The notes below the pieces were generated by a model, which had not been told where the DNA came from, did no database searches, and saw only the letters and a program-made list of their open reading frames with translations. Position numbers and translations under genes: made by a program. From Astropecten irregularis (taxonomy: Eukaryota > Echinodermata > Asteroidea > Paxillosida > Astropectinidae): a DNA stretch of 64,000 nt. How positions within the stretch are numbered: position 1 is the stretch's first letter; each line of letters begins with the position of its first letter. The stretch covers positions 11,702,499 to 11,766,498 of the forward strand of contig OZ020250.1 of the NCBI GenBank assembly GCA_963971285.1. Direction: 5' to 3'. This document shows positions 56,901-64,000 of the stretch, piece after piece.

Positions 56901-59900
56901 CCGTTATCGAGCTTTACAGTCTTGGACCAAGACTATAGTCACCTTAGCAGAAACAACATTCTTGCTGATAACCAACATGCCTTTAGGAGACATACATGTA
57001 GATCCTGTGAATCCCAACTCATCCTAACAATAAATGACCTGGCGAAGAATCTTGATAAGAACATCGCAACGGATCTGATAACACTCAATTTCTCCAAAGC
57101 TTTCGATGTTATTCCTCACCAAAGATTACTTCATAAACTAGACTTTTATGGAATCCACTCCAATACCATTAGATGGATATCAAATTTCCTTACACAACGA
57201 TTCCAACGTGTGTGTGTAAATGGAAAGCACTCTGATTGGCAACCGGTACTCAGTGGAACGCCGCAGGGCACCGTGCTTGGCCCACATCTGTTTCTCCTTT
57301 ATATAAATGATATTCACGACAAAGTTAGAAGCACCACCAAGCTATTTGCTGATGATTGCCTGTTATATCGCCCATTAAAATCAGCAAATGACCCAGATAT
57401 CCTCCAGAAAGATCTTGATGAAATGGTCAAATGGTCTCAAACATGGGGCATGAATTTCAACCCCAAGAAATGTGAATCAATGCATGTCACAAGAAAGAAG
57501 AAACCAGGCGACGCTTCATATAACATCCTCGGTGTCACCCTGGACAAATGTAAGCAGATCAAATACCTTGGCATCGCGATTCAAAACGATCTCCGATGGA
57601 ATTGCCAAACTCATCTTGCAACTACCAAAGCTATAGGAGTCTAGAGCTTTCTCAGACCAGACGTAATTTTCATCACTGTTCAACTCCTGTTAAAGAGAGA
57701 CTCTACCTTACTCTTGTTAGGCCTCATCTAGATTTCGCGACGGCTGCATGGGATCCTTACACATCTAAAAACATCTCTTCTATCGAACGAGTCCAGAGAC
57801 AAGCAGCCCGATTTGTAACTAACACATACGAGAGAGAAGCAAGTGTCACCCAACTTCTAGACTCACTCAGCTGGAACTGCCTCCAAGAGAGACGTGAAGC
57901 TCATCGCTTAAGCTGTTTCTTTAAGATGCTACATGGCAAGTTAGATTTAGACCCCCAAGCAAATATTAAACCTAAACCAGATAGGAGCAGACGTGGTCAT
58001 TCTACCCAATTCGAGGTACCATCTTCGAGGCTCGATGTGTACAAGAACTCTTTTTTCCCCCGCACAATTGCTTCATGGAATAACCTTGACCCTTCTCCGG
58101 TATGCCTACCTGATGCAGACAAATTTAAAGCTGCAATCTTAAAAACTCCATAAAACCAACCCCAACCACCGCAACCTCCAGTTAAAATTCCAGCAGGAAT
58201 ATTTTGGAGGAACAACAACCAAGTACCAAGATACTAACAATTCATCTCTGGAGCTCCAGTATTCGCGGATGGCATGTGGGACTTCATGCTTTGTGTCTGG
58301 CCATCCCTTCAGTATCATGGCATGAAGCTCATTCAGCTCTTCGTCTGGAACTGGGTGTAACGTGCTGGTGACGCTGCGATGAAGTTGGTCATGTTGACTG
58401 CTATGGGATTTATGTCTGGCTCGGTATCAGGCAAGTTTGCTTGACTGAGTGCATCTCCAATGGGTATTTCTGTACCTGGTTTGTATGTCACCGTTAGATC
58501 ATACGGTTGGAGTCTCAGTAGAATGGCTTGTAGCCTCATAGGTGCTGAGAGGAGTGGCTTGCTGTATATGGCCTGCAATGGCTTGTGGTCGCTTTCCACC
58601 ATCACTGATTTGCCAAATATATAGTGGTGGAACTTCTTACAGCAGTGAATGATGGCTAACGTAGCGCTTTTCAGTTTCGTTCAAGGCTCTGGATGTGTAC
58701 GCAATAGGTCTGCCATCTTGCAATAGCACACCTCCAAGGGCGAAGCTGCTGGCATTGCACTGTATGGTGATGTCTTTCCGCACGTCATAGTAGGCGAGGA
58801 CTGGTGCGCTGCTGCACAGCTTTTGTAACAATTAGCGAAGCCCTTCTGCTGTGGTTTATCCCAGTGGAACTCAACTTCTTTCTTTGTGAGCTCACATAGT
58901 GCAGCATCAATTTCACTGAGGCTGGGGATAAACTTGGCTAAGTACTGGACCATTCCAAGGAAGCGTCTGACGTCTTCCTTGCTCTGTGGTGCTGGAAGTT
59001 CTTGAACTGCTCTGACCTTTTCGGGGTCGCTCTCTTGACTACATGTACGTCTTTCATGATCTTGTCATGATGATCTTCGCCTCTGCCAGTGATGAGAATG
59101 TCATCCATCACAGCTCAGAGATCATCAATACCTTTAAGCATGGTATCCATGATGCGCTGGAATACTTTGGGTGTACTTTTTACGCCAAATCGGAGCCACA
59201 ACCGCCTGTAATGCCCCATTGGTGTGATTAATGTTGTCAGCGGGCTGGATTCGTGGTCAAGCTTGATTTGCAGAAATCCTGACTTTGCGCCTATGATGGA
59301 GAAAATCTTCGAGTTGGGAAGTGCTGCCACCACCCCTTCAACCGTGGGTAAACAGCCACAATTTCAGCTACTGTGGACCAGGGAAGTCAAGTCTCAATCA
59401 CGTTCACGTGCAGCCAATCATAGCACAGTAAGTGCCTGGTTGCCAGACGCTATTTCAATGTGGCTAAACCAAAGCATGGGGCTTTCATTCATACAACGCT
59501 TCTGCTGATTGGACAATGTAAAAAATATGAAGCGCCGACATAGTGTGTTACAATTTTTGTGATTGGATAGTCGATCTCAATTCGCTTTACATTATGAACT
59601 GCATTTTACGATCGGAGCATGATTTTACACGTGCAACAACAGTACAGTACTGTACCGTGTGCATCACATACTGCGGTGCGGCATTCAAGCCGTGTTTCTG
59701 CACACGTATTCTGCACGCAAAGTATTGATGGACTGTCATGTCGGTAGAAAAAGACAAAGAAAACAAAGAAAAAGTCGGCGCTGGCACAGGCATGAAAAGA
59801 GGGGAAAAAAATACAGCGCTCATCAAAAAAAGTGGAAAATAGAGAGCAGCAAGTTCATCAAAAAAGCGGAAAACCACTAAAACACCCGTGATATTCGCTG

Positions 59901-62900
59901 TATGAGTCCCAGCTGTTGACAGACTGCTCCAGAAAGAAGTGGCGGCTTCTGACTGGCGTGGACAACATAGAACAGTACAGGAACTGACGTGTGCTTGTAC
60001 TGAACCGTCAGGGTTGTGCAACCTTCTATTTGTAAGGGATGGTTTGAGTATGACTCAAATTTCTGCTCGTTGGTTGCAGCTCTTTGCTTTGGCAGATGGC
60101 TCTGAATATGTTGTACGGCAAGATGCTCTGAACAGTTCCAGTGTCGAATTGCACACATAGGGGCTGGTCAGCTTCTTTCACGTGCTCGTACCATTCACTA
60201 CTGCTGTTGTCACCCACTGAACTGATGAGGTGGGCAACATCATCGTCAGAGGAGGCACTCCTCCTTGACTTGATTGGTCGAACGGTGCTGATGGCAGACT
60301 GCTGCAAAGTGATGTAGTTAGTAGACTTGCAGGCAAGTCATTGTAAGCCGTGGTGATCGTCTCTTCTTTCACGCAATTACTCTCACGAAACCGCTCTACT
60401 TTCTCGCGAGACTCATGGGTACGACGAGTGTGGCTCTCGGCGCGGGACCACTCAAAAACGACTTGCCAAAGAGGATTTCAGTTTGTACACGGCCTATGGG
60501 CTCTTTAGCCGATTTTGTATAGACGCGTCTGAATGGCCAATTTTGATTAAACAAATAAATATTCAAAATGTAGGCCTACGCTACATCCTGCACATGTACA
60601 GGCCTGATTCACGTTGAATAGACAACCAATCACAGGCGTCAAAATTTCACTCAATTTTCTGGCTACTCACAAAGTTGTCTGTCCCAAGATCCTCCTGGAT
60701 ACAGTTTGTGTGGTCATGTATTCTTTTCACCTCCAAAGTTCGATTTAGAGGTCCACTTCTGACACCATGTTAAGTTACATGTATGTCTGGTCACGAAGCG
60801 GAGGCTGGACAAGTAATCAATGTGCGTCCATGTTTTATTCACATGAAGATAGTACGGTGTGCACCATTTGTGACAACGTCCACCTTTAATCTTGCCTACC
60901 CCCATCCACCTTTGTCCCCTCTTGCTTTCCCTGCTACCCTGGTCACTCTGTCCCCCTTTGGTCTGATCCTCCCATCCATTTACAAGTATGTGTACTATCT
61001 TTACTTGCATGTTTTTATCATAGACATACCGGTAAATAACCTATAGACCGACAGCAGGGGGCGCAATTTGGGAAACGGACGCCATCTTAAAAAACTATGG
61101 GCAAACTTGTGCGTCACCGCTTGCGCGAACATACATGAACATGTTTGCTACGTTTGCGTTACGCTTGGATTTTGTAGTGGAACACACACGCAACAAATGG
61201 TGAACATGTACTGCGTCCATCTTTCATTCAATGTAGTTAGCCAACTTCAGAGCAGTTCCGTAGTTGCGGACGTGCATTTCAGAGAATTTGAGATCCCAGA
61301 ACTTCAAATTTATTGAGGCTTTTGGATTTTGAGCAGTTGCATTTTAAGTATCTCCGATAGAAGTATAAAACCTGAACATTTTATTCCAATCCCATTCTCG
61401 GTTTGCGCAGCACATCACAAAAACACCCCCGTTGCGGACGTATTCACAGAAAGTGTACTTTTCAGGTGCTTACAATTGCTCTGACGTGTACAGACCTTTG
61501 ACCGAAACTGATAGAGTTTTGTTTGGAAGAGGAACCAAACTAAAGAAAACCAGCAGAGAAATTAACCTCAACCTTTACCTTCAGGTTAGAATTTCTCAAT
61601 GTTATTGTTGCGGATGTACATTGCGGATGTGCACTGTGAAAATATTCAATTTGTACGTCCGCAACGATAAAATGACATCATTTCTGAATACTGAATAGGG
61701 GGTGGAAAATAAAGACATATTCAAACAGAGACACTCAGTTACCACCTTTCAAAAAATTTAAACTTTATTTGTTTGAAAAAAAGAAGACTCTGAGCAAGGT
61801 CATTGAACTTGGAAGCTTTGGGAGTGTACATCCGCAACAAAAATCTTACATGTTCCTTTTTGCTAAAAAAATTGGTATTTTGACTCATTTTGAGTCATTA
61901 CAGCCTCAAAAATGAGAAAACATGAATGTTTGATAAAAACGCATATAATTATACCAAACTAGATGCTTTGACCTTCAATATGATTTAAAATTAAGGAATT
62001 TGAATGATTTTTTGATTTTGACCATTTGGTTGACATAATTACGGAACTGCCCTTCAGCAAACACATCCTCTACACCGTTAGCTACATGTATGTTAGGCGA
62101 ACGTTGTGTGCACATTGTGCACATTGTGCACATTGTGCGCTGTGCGCGTAGTTAGCTGGAGTGGAATGCGCCCCTGGTGCGCAAGGCGCGCGCGGCTCAC
62201 GTAAACAATTGTTTTATTTCAAAATTTCGCAAACATTCTAAAAGAGGCCAGTTAAGCACGTAATCTCGCGCTAGTTTCCTCTCATAAAATCAAGATGAAA
62301 TTTCTCAAACAAATGTTTTCATTCAATCTTTCCATTATTTGAGAAACATATATTACTGTGCAATGGTACATGAGGTAAACCTCATGCTCCAATGGGTTTT
62401 AAGTGGACATCAATTCGTTTTCATCTAGAATTTCCCGTTTGAATAAATCCTTCCTATTCAATCGTGTGTAAAAGTAACTTTTTTTGCCCATAGTTTGGCA
62501 ATAGTCGGATGCCAGCACGATTACGTTACCCCGCCATGCATTTGAATAGGGCGCTGCCGGTCTATGGGTTATTTATGTCTGTGGTTTTTATCCTTCAGCC
62601 TTTGAGAAAGATCCTGCTAGGATTGAAACTCCAGACCTTCCTAACTCCAAGCATTTTATATGTCTTATAATAAGTCTTATTTTCATGAATATTAAATGAT
62701 TTTGGTCGGGAAATAGATAATATGCAAATTAGACTTAGTTAGTCCTCTGCAATGTCACAGTTCTGGCTGAAGAGCGACAAGCTCGCACAGTATGGTGGCC
62801 CCCATGGAATAGTGACCATAAAGGTTGAATTTTGGCAGAAATCATTTTGAAGTTGTTCTTAATATGCTAATATAGCTAAATGTCCAGGGTTTGTCTTCCC

Positions 62901-63399
62901 TTTAAGAGTTGCTACAGCTATTCCAATATGAGTAGTTTACATTGTACATGGTTTATCTGCAAATCTTACTAAGAAATATATCTTTATCATAATATCCTAC
63001 ATGGGCCAAACTCTATACAGATTCACAAAGTTCATGTCCTTGTTACGTCTGACATACATGTTTCTTTTTGTATTTATTAAAGTTAAAATGATAATTCAAT
63101 AGTTATTGAGCTGACTGCGAATTACTTGCAAAAAGTAATCTAGACTTGTCTGAAGTGTGAAGTGATGAATTATTTGCTTGTTGTGTTACAGGCTGAGATA
63201 ACCAATACTCATTAGCTTGTGGACCCTGAAGTTAAGAGCAACTTCCATCCATTGAATTGAATGTGGACTTGCTGAACTTACTGTTGACGTAGCTGTCCCA
63301 TTTTTTGCGGTACTCCAAATCAATGTAAACCTGAACGCACACTTCAGGACCCACTCCTTCCAAAGTTCCCATCACTTTGTATTCATACAGACCGGAGTT
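35850..63399 (-). CDS. PCTP: Phosphatidylcholine-transfer protein-like START protein (PCTP/StARD2), 5' end outside window
   Basis: Predicted cytosolic lipid carrier: the START fold binds one phosphatidylcholine and moves it between membranes. Five coding exons on the minus strand have matching phases and total 183 codons plus TAA. In order they encode [19 protein letters not shown]...[48 protein letters not shown]...[39 protein letters not shown], and [17 protein letters not shown] with a charged tail. These follow vertebrate PCTP block by block. About 50 N-terminal residues (first helix and strand) must be encoded beyond 64000. The intron after the first visible exon is 21.5 kb and filled with transposons. 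No frame-breaking change is visible. StARD7/StARD10 are alternatives, but intron placement and length favour PCTP. Confidence 0.92.
36106..36469. mobile_element. MITE with TAA duplication (PIF/Harbinger-like)
   Basis: Inverted ends AGGCCTTTTTACACTGG / CAGTGTGTAAAGGCCT, flanked by TAA on both sides (36103-36105, 36470-36472). The interior has many CGGGTTGA / TCAACCC units in both orientations. It fills over half of the 673-bp intron between the last two PCTP-like exons. Confidence 0.8.
36637..36704 (-). CDS. PCTP: PCTP-like exon
   Basis: Acceptor TTTCTGCAG, donor GTAAGT. It encodes [20 protein letters not shown] and AK, the loop and start of the C-terminal lid helix. Confidence 0.93.
36745..39000 (+). 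mobile_element. Penelope-like retroelement, split by a MITE
   Basis: Starts near the motif ATCCTAGCAGGATCTTTCTC (36780). The reading frames encode [20 protein letters not shown] (about 36950), then, after a gap, [35 protein letters not shown] and the RT catalytic [11 protein letters not shown]. The frame then hits TGA (37806-37808), where tryptophan is usual, and continues through [19 protein letters not shown]. The GIY-YIG endonuclease start ([12 protein letters not shown], 38573-38605) is cut by the TTAA MITE at 38609-38955, after which its frame appears to resume (KMFNTQQPS). Frameshifts lie near 37236 and 38000. No longer functional; it lies antisense to the PCTP-like gene in an intron. 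Confidence 0.87.
38609..38955. mobile_element. TTAA-flanked MITE, copy D
   Basis: Exact TTAA flanks (38605-38608, 38956-38959), 347 bp. It is inserted in the GIY-YIG region of the Penelope-like element. Its interior is closest to copy E. Confidence 0.87.
39001..39848. other. No gene seen
   Basis: Intronic AT-rich DNA. No exon or domain recognised. Confidence 0.4.
39849..40080. repeat. (AAT)n plus LINE/SINE 3'-end-like repeat
   Basis: ATAATAATAATAATAAT is followed by sequence with GTACCCATTTACTCCTGAGT and GAGGAGCAATATGTGACAAA, phrases typical of a widespread invertebrate LINE/SINE 3' end. It stops about 30 bp from the PCTP-like exon at 40113. Confidence 0.6.
40113..40284 (-). CDS. PCTP: PCTP-like exon
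   Basis: Acceptor ATCAAAACAG, donor GTGAGT. It encodes [20 protein letters not shown], then a SGVIRVDDF block typical of the C-terminal half of START domains. Confidence 0.93.
40300..41660. other. PCTP-like intron, no further feature
   Basis: AT-rich, with no element or exon recognised. TACATGTA-type simple sequence occurs. Confidence 0.4.
41669..41748 (-). CDS. PCTP: PCTP-like exon
   Basis: Acceptor TTTTTCTACAAAG, donor GTATCC (weak but GT). It encodes [20 protein letters not shown] followed by PMSSRD. The phase joins both neighbours exactly. Confidence 0.92.
41993..42413. mobile_element. Foldback MITE with TA duplication (Tc1/mariner-like)
   Basis: Ends CAGGGTGTCT...ACTTTTGAAATGGC and mirror (...TTTTGAGACAGCCTG), TA on both sides. 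The arms extend about 130 bp (AACAAATTATATGAYTTTTG, GAGTGTCTGAGCTTTCCATA). No ORF of note. Confidence 0.78.
42427..42545 (+). repeat. Penelope-end-like fragment
   Basis: GTTAGGAGGGCTTGACG...TCCTAGCAGGATCTTTCTCA...AAGAACATGCAAGTAAAGAC matches the 5' part of the element at 36745 and the inverted fragment flanking 61019-62583. Confidence 0.7.
42661..43139. mobile_element. MITE with GGGTGCACCCATGTAAATA ends, intact copy
   Basis: Right end TATTTACTTGGGTGCAACC mirrors the left with one extra base. 479 bp, no ORF of note. A second copy (44248-46424) is nearly identical but interrupted by a LINE. Confidence 0.8.
43317..43717. mobile_element. MITE with TTTCGCAWGCGAACGGATACG ends
   Basis: Left GAGAGTTTTCGCAAGCGAAC and right GTTCGCATGCGAAACCTCCC are inverted, with TA on both sides. 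CpG-rich for its surroundings. Confidence 0.77.
43718..44247. other. No gene seen
   Basis: AT-rich; contains a triple repeat of TTTTCTGTAGTTTTGATA (43847-43890). Confidence 0.4.
44248..46424. mobile_element. MITE (GGGTGCACCC family) interrupted by a LINE
   Basis: 44248-44326 and about 46024-46424 match the two parts of the intact copy at 42661-43139. The break point (after TATTTTAAATA) is where the LINE tail begins. Confidence 0.82.
44326..46023 (-). mobile_element. LINE (CR1/L2-like), 5'-truncated, minus strand
   Basis: On the minus strand the frame begins within the RT ([17 protein letters not shown]) and passes [25 protein letters not shown] and the catalytic [17 protein letters not shown] (about 45490) stands where DIRQWM is usual. 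It then runs on unbroken for 252 codons through the thumb and C-terminal region ([27 protein letters not shown]) to a stop at about 44729. A 3' UTR of 400 bp ends in (ATT)n. One nonsense codon is the only coding lesion seen, so this copy is fairly young. 5' truncation is usual for LINE insertion. Confidence 0.9.
46425..46799. other. No gene seen
   Basis: AT-rich, low-information sequence. Confidence 0.4.
46800..48668 (+). mobile_element. LINE relic (endonuclease to C-terminal RT), plus strand
   Basis: The endonuclease C-terminal part is clear: [39 protein letters not shown] (46820-47060). RT motifs follow with stops and shifts (about 47560-48215: [13 protein letters not shown], then [13 protein letters not shown] near 48172-48210). 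Next comes a deletion straight to the C-terminal region ([20 protein letters not shown], 48250-48310). The catalytic YADD block is missing. It contains a perfect 46-bp palindrome (47236-47338). L2/Rex-type by the C-terminal phrase; clade not firm. Confidence 0.85.
47236..47338. repeat. Perfect 46-bp inverted duplication in the LINE
   Basis: Arms 47236-47281 and 47293-47338 are exact reverse complements, with an 11-bp loop. The left arm continues the LINE frame; the right arm is an inverted copy of it. Confidence 0.95.
48877..49012. repeat. DIRS left inverted terminal repeat
   Basis: Starts ACCTGTAGAGCCACTACTTA and is mirrored at 54758-54893. It includes AACAGCGCCCCCTATTGACC. Confidence 0.92.
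49070..49167. repeat. DIRS internal complementary region
   Basis: Its left part (49070-49122) is the reverse complement of the left outer end (48834-48886). Its right part (about 49124-49167) is the reverse complement of the right outer end (54868-54910). The two meet at GGGGGGGAGTCTAC, so the region reads as the complement of a right-end/left-end circle junction. Confidence 0.92.
49600..50640 (-). pseudogene. DIRS tyrosine recombinase, degenerate
   Basis: Fragments in different minus-strand frames: [17 protein letters not shown] (N-terminal core-binding part, about 50460-50425), [14 protein letters not shown] (about 50130) and [20 protein letters not shown] (about 50075). These match the order in DIRS recombinases. 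The catalytic Arg/His/Tyr set cannot be read in one frame. Confidence 0.75.
50700..52700 (-). pseudogene. DIRS reverse transcriptase / RNase H, degenerate
   Basis: The best-preserved part is the end of the RNase H/methylase-proximal domain: [20 protein letters not shown] (about 50950) and, in the next frame, [20 protein letters not shown] then [16 protein letters not shown] (50735-50860), the signature C-terminal block of DIRS RT-RNase H. Upstream, the [20 protein letters not shown] region (about 51400) corresponds to the connection after the RT. The RT catalytic box could not be read. Confidence 0.78.
53600..54552 (-). pseudogene. DIRS gag-like region with tandem duplication
   Basis: Minus-strand frame of 187 codons (53989-54552), proline/arginine/glycine-rich, without a recognised domain. 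Its position at the 5' end of the element suggests gag. DNA of about 310 bp is present twice (53711-54022 and 54039-54349), so the frame repeats. Confidence 0.5.
53711..54349. repeat. Tandem duplication, ~328-bp period
   Basis: Both units start GAAGARCCCGARACGAGCGA and end CCGCCCTTCTTCRGTTTGGC. They share GGAGCCTCGGTGGTCAGTCG in full. Several substitutions and small indels separate them. Confidence 0.9.
54758..54893. repeat. DIRS right inverted terminal repeat
   Basis: Reverse complement of 48877-49012 apart from four substitutions. Confidence 0.92.
54911..55107. other. Spacer between the DIRS and Gypsy elements
   Basis: AT-rich; may continue the sequence left of 48834 (both sides carry 'TAAGTTA/TAGTTATATC' type AT-rich DNA). 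Confidence 0.4.
55553..56242 (-). CDS. Gypsy integrase fragment
   Basis: 229 open codons. The zinc-binding part has H-x3-H (HASH) and C-x2-C (CNIC). The catalytic core has D in [10 protein letters not shown] in [10 protein letters not shown] and E in NGETERVD, so all three acidic residues of the DDE triad are present. The reading frame is unbroken here, although the element around it is not functional. Confidence 0.88.
   Translation of the reverse strand: MIANVSEIGPWYIKVATHDNMRGPHIYKGMRIVVPPTMRTDMMAQIHASHLGMVKCKQRAREALYWPGMGVQIEDLISDCNICNTHQNRQAAEPLQKTKLPDLPWAELGCDIFDYHREQYIVIIDYYSKFIEVEKLSDLTSQTLINALETQFSRHGIPEKLRIDNGLHFSSSDSHKFCIEFEIQHITSSRYHPQSNGETERVDQIVKCLWKKSPDRNLALLDYRTMPLA
56243..56925. 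other. Unassigned DNA inside the Gypsy element
   Basis: Not Gypsy-like on either strand. It ends at a small hairpin (CAGTCTTGGACCAAGACTATAG, 56920-56940) where the LINE begins. It may be a further insertion or LINE 5' sequence. Confidence 0.4.
56926..58153 (+). mobile_element. LINE (CR1/Jockey-group) RT, 5'-truncated, one frameshift
   Basis: 240 open codons run from [20 protein letters not shown] through [37 protein letters not shown] and the catalytic [12 protein letters not shown] to [21 protein letters not shown] frameshift near 57635 is followed by 160 codons of the C-terminal part ([49 protein letters not shown]) to a TAA at about 58151. No endonuclease is present. The catalytic motif is intact. 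It is inserted in the antisense direction within the Gypsy element. Confidence 0.9.
59340..59876. other. Unassigned insertion in Gypsy pol
   Basis: Replaces the expected RT amino half. Low-complexity purine-rich part at 59745-59880 (GAAAAAGACAAAGAAAACAA). No domain recognised. Confidence 0.4.
60325..60626 (+). repeat. Dispersed repeat family R1, copy 3
   Basis: Full-length relative of 16763-17048, including the GGCCTATGGGCTCTTTAGCC tail and GTAGGCCTACGCTACATCCT. Confidence 0.75.
61019..62583. mobile_element. hAT-like element, CAYAGACATA family, copy 2, carrying another element
   Basis: Ends CATAGACATACCGGTAAATA / TTATTTATGTCTGTG; exact 8-bp flanks GTTTTTAT (61011-61018, 62584-62591). Relative to copy 1 it is inverted. 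About 760 bp remain once the inner element is removed. Confidence 0.88.
61250..62052. mobile_element. TIR transposon with GTTGCGGAYGTACA motifs, copy 2
   Basis: Ends GAGCAGTTCCGTA / TACGGAACTGCCC, flanked by TTCA on both sides (61246-61249, 62053-62056). It matches the first ~610 and last ~180 bp of copy 1. The motif GTTGCGGAYGTACA or its complement occurs at least six times (for example 61263, 61434, 61605, 61826). Confidence 0.82.
62661..63281. other. PCTP-like intron, no further feature
   Basis: AT-rich DNA; nothing recognised. Confidence 0.4.
63282..63399 (-). CDS. PCTP: PCTP-like exon (first visible)
   Basis: Minus-strand acceptor TTTTTTTTTAG and donor GTAAGT. It encodes [15 protein letters not shown]...[19 protein letters not shown], the second and third START strands, with the family's tyrosine/lysine/tryptophan pattern (Y-x-D-x-x-Y-R-K-x-W-D). 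Confidence 0.93.
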
Positions 63400-64000
63400 C
63401 TAAAAAAAAAAACAATCATTCAAATAATCAAAACAATGAATTTAATGACCAATTGTACATATGTATTTCACCTCTGGTGATGGTAAATACCACCTTAATT
63501 AAAACTGTTAGATACAATCAATGGATGTGGTGTGTCAGAGTATCCTGGGCTCTTTTTATGGGTCTAAAGGACATGACCCAGTAACAATTTTTATGTTGGC
63601 AAAACTGCCCACACTGCATCTGATCTACATGTACACCCAGTAAAAGGGAGCAGTACTCCCTTTGTTTCAATTGTGGGATTCTATGGTCATGATAGCACCC
63701 AAGAAAATTGCATATCATTCGAGATTTCATGTACAAAAATTAATTGCACTTGTGCCTAGCACATTATTAATACTATATTGTTAAAAGCTACATTAGGGGA
63801 AAATGTTTTGCTAAAAAGTCGATGTTTGAGAGAAATTGGACCGGGGAAATTTTGGTTTTGCCCGTTGCAAAAGTACTTTTTAAAGAACCAAGATAGAAAA
63901 TGCTCCCAATGGGAAAATATATCAATTTCAATTTTCGGTTTGGAGGTTAAAGACATTGGTAAGTTAAGTTTGTGCATTTTCAAACAGCCGATCCTGGCCA
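63400..64000. other. PCTP-like upstream intron, no exon seen
   Basis: The two minus-strand ORFs here do not match the START amino-terminus expected upstream, so the preceding exon lies beyond the window. Confidence 0.5.

Larger units (their letters stand above)
55108..60310 (-). mobile_element. Ty3/Gypsy LTR retrotransposon pol, interrupted
   Basis: Minus strand, in order from high coordinates: an aspartic protease with CVQFDTG (about 60160), RT (59115-59333 RMDTMLKG-type end, then [10 protein letters not shown] near 59100), RNase H (58830-58637 [20 protein letters not shown], 58600-58340 [11 protein letters not shown]), integrase (56242-55553) and a C-terminal part with [16 protein letters not shown] (55380). 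The RT amino half is lost, with unrelated DNA at 59340-59870. A LINE and about 700 bp of other DNA sit between RNase H and integrase (about 56243-58205). No LTRs were found. There is no envelope gene. Confidence 0.87.
60830..62660 (-). mobile_element. Penelope-end-like fragment split by nested elements
   Basis: On the minus strand, 62660-62592 (TTTCAATCCTAGCAGGATCT, TTTCTCAAAGGCTGAAGGAT) and 61010-60830 (ACATGCAAGTAAAGA, ATGGATGGGAGGATCAGACC, GAGTGACCAGGGTAGCAGGG) together match 36760-36930. The gap between them is exactly the hAT-like element at 61019-62583. Confidence 0.8.

Overview
This is eukaryotic genomic DNA, most likely from a marine invertebrate deuterostome (an echinoderm or a relative). 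The grounds are split genes with GT-AG introns and animal gene families, several animal retroelement clades, no operons, and many copies of the octamers TAGGCCTA and TACATGTA. The species is an inference; no sequence here fixes it.

Two host genes are supported, and they converge. (1) A major-facilitator transporter of the SLC46 family (proton-coupled folate transporter / SLC46A3-like) lies on the + strand in six coding exons from about 15568 to 27739. Its long first exon carries one extra T in a 7-T run (16159-16165) that breaks the frame. With that base set aside, the exons add up to 525 codons with matching phases. (2) A START-domain phosphatidylcholine-transfer protein (PCTP/StARD2-like) lies on the - strand. 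Five coding exons are present (63282-63399, 41669-41748, 40113-40284, 36637-36704, 35850-35963), ending in TAA; the N-terminal exon or exons lie beyond the right edge. One unassigned exon-like segment (12527-12687, +) and one small unassigned ORF (9388-9610, -) may be traces of other genes.

Most of the rest is mobile DNA. 1-12.0 kb: direct repeats rich in TGACGTCA, a tRNA-derived SINE, nested palindromes, a MITE with mirror-image 16-bp minisatellites, and a broken LINE carrying two hAT-like MITEs. 16.6-27.7 kb (introns of the SLC46 gene): a 2.7-kb TIR element with iterated GTTGCGGAYGTACA motifs, TTAA-flanked MITEs, and one hAT-like element inside another. 28-36 kb (between the genes): more MITEs and a GC-rich tandem repeat. 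36.7-40 kb (PCTP intron): a Penelope-like element split by a TTAA MITE. 41.7-63.3 kb (a 21.5-kb PCTP intron): several MITEs, two LINEs, a DIRS-type tyrosine-recombinase retrotransposon with its diagnostic inverted termini and internal complementary region (48834-54910), a Ty3/Gypsy element carrying another LINE, and a three-level nest of elements at 60.8-62.65 kb.

The two host genes have no evident functional link. One is predicted to move solutes across a membrane, the other to carry a phospholipid in the cytosol. I found no prokaryote-type system and no CRISPR array. The least ordinary content is the structurally intact DIRS element, the GGGCAGTTCCGTA/GTTGCGGAYGTACA transposon family, the minisatellite-bearing MITE and the depth of nesting.
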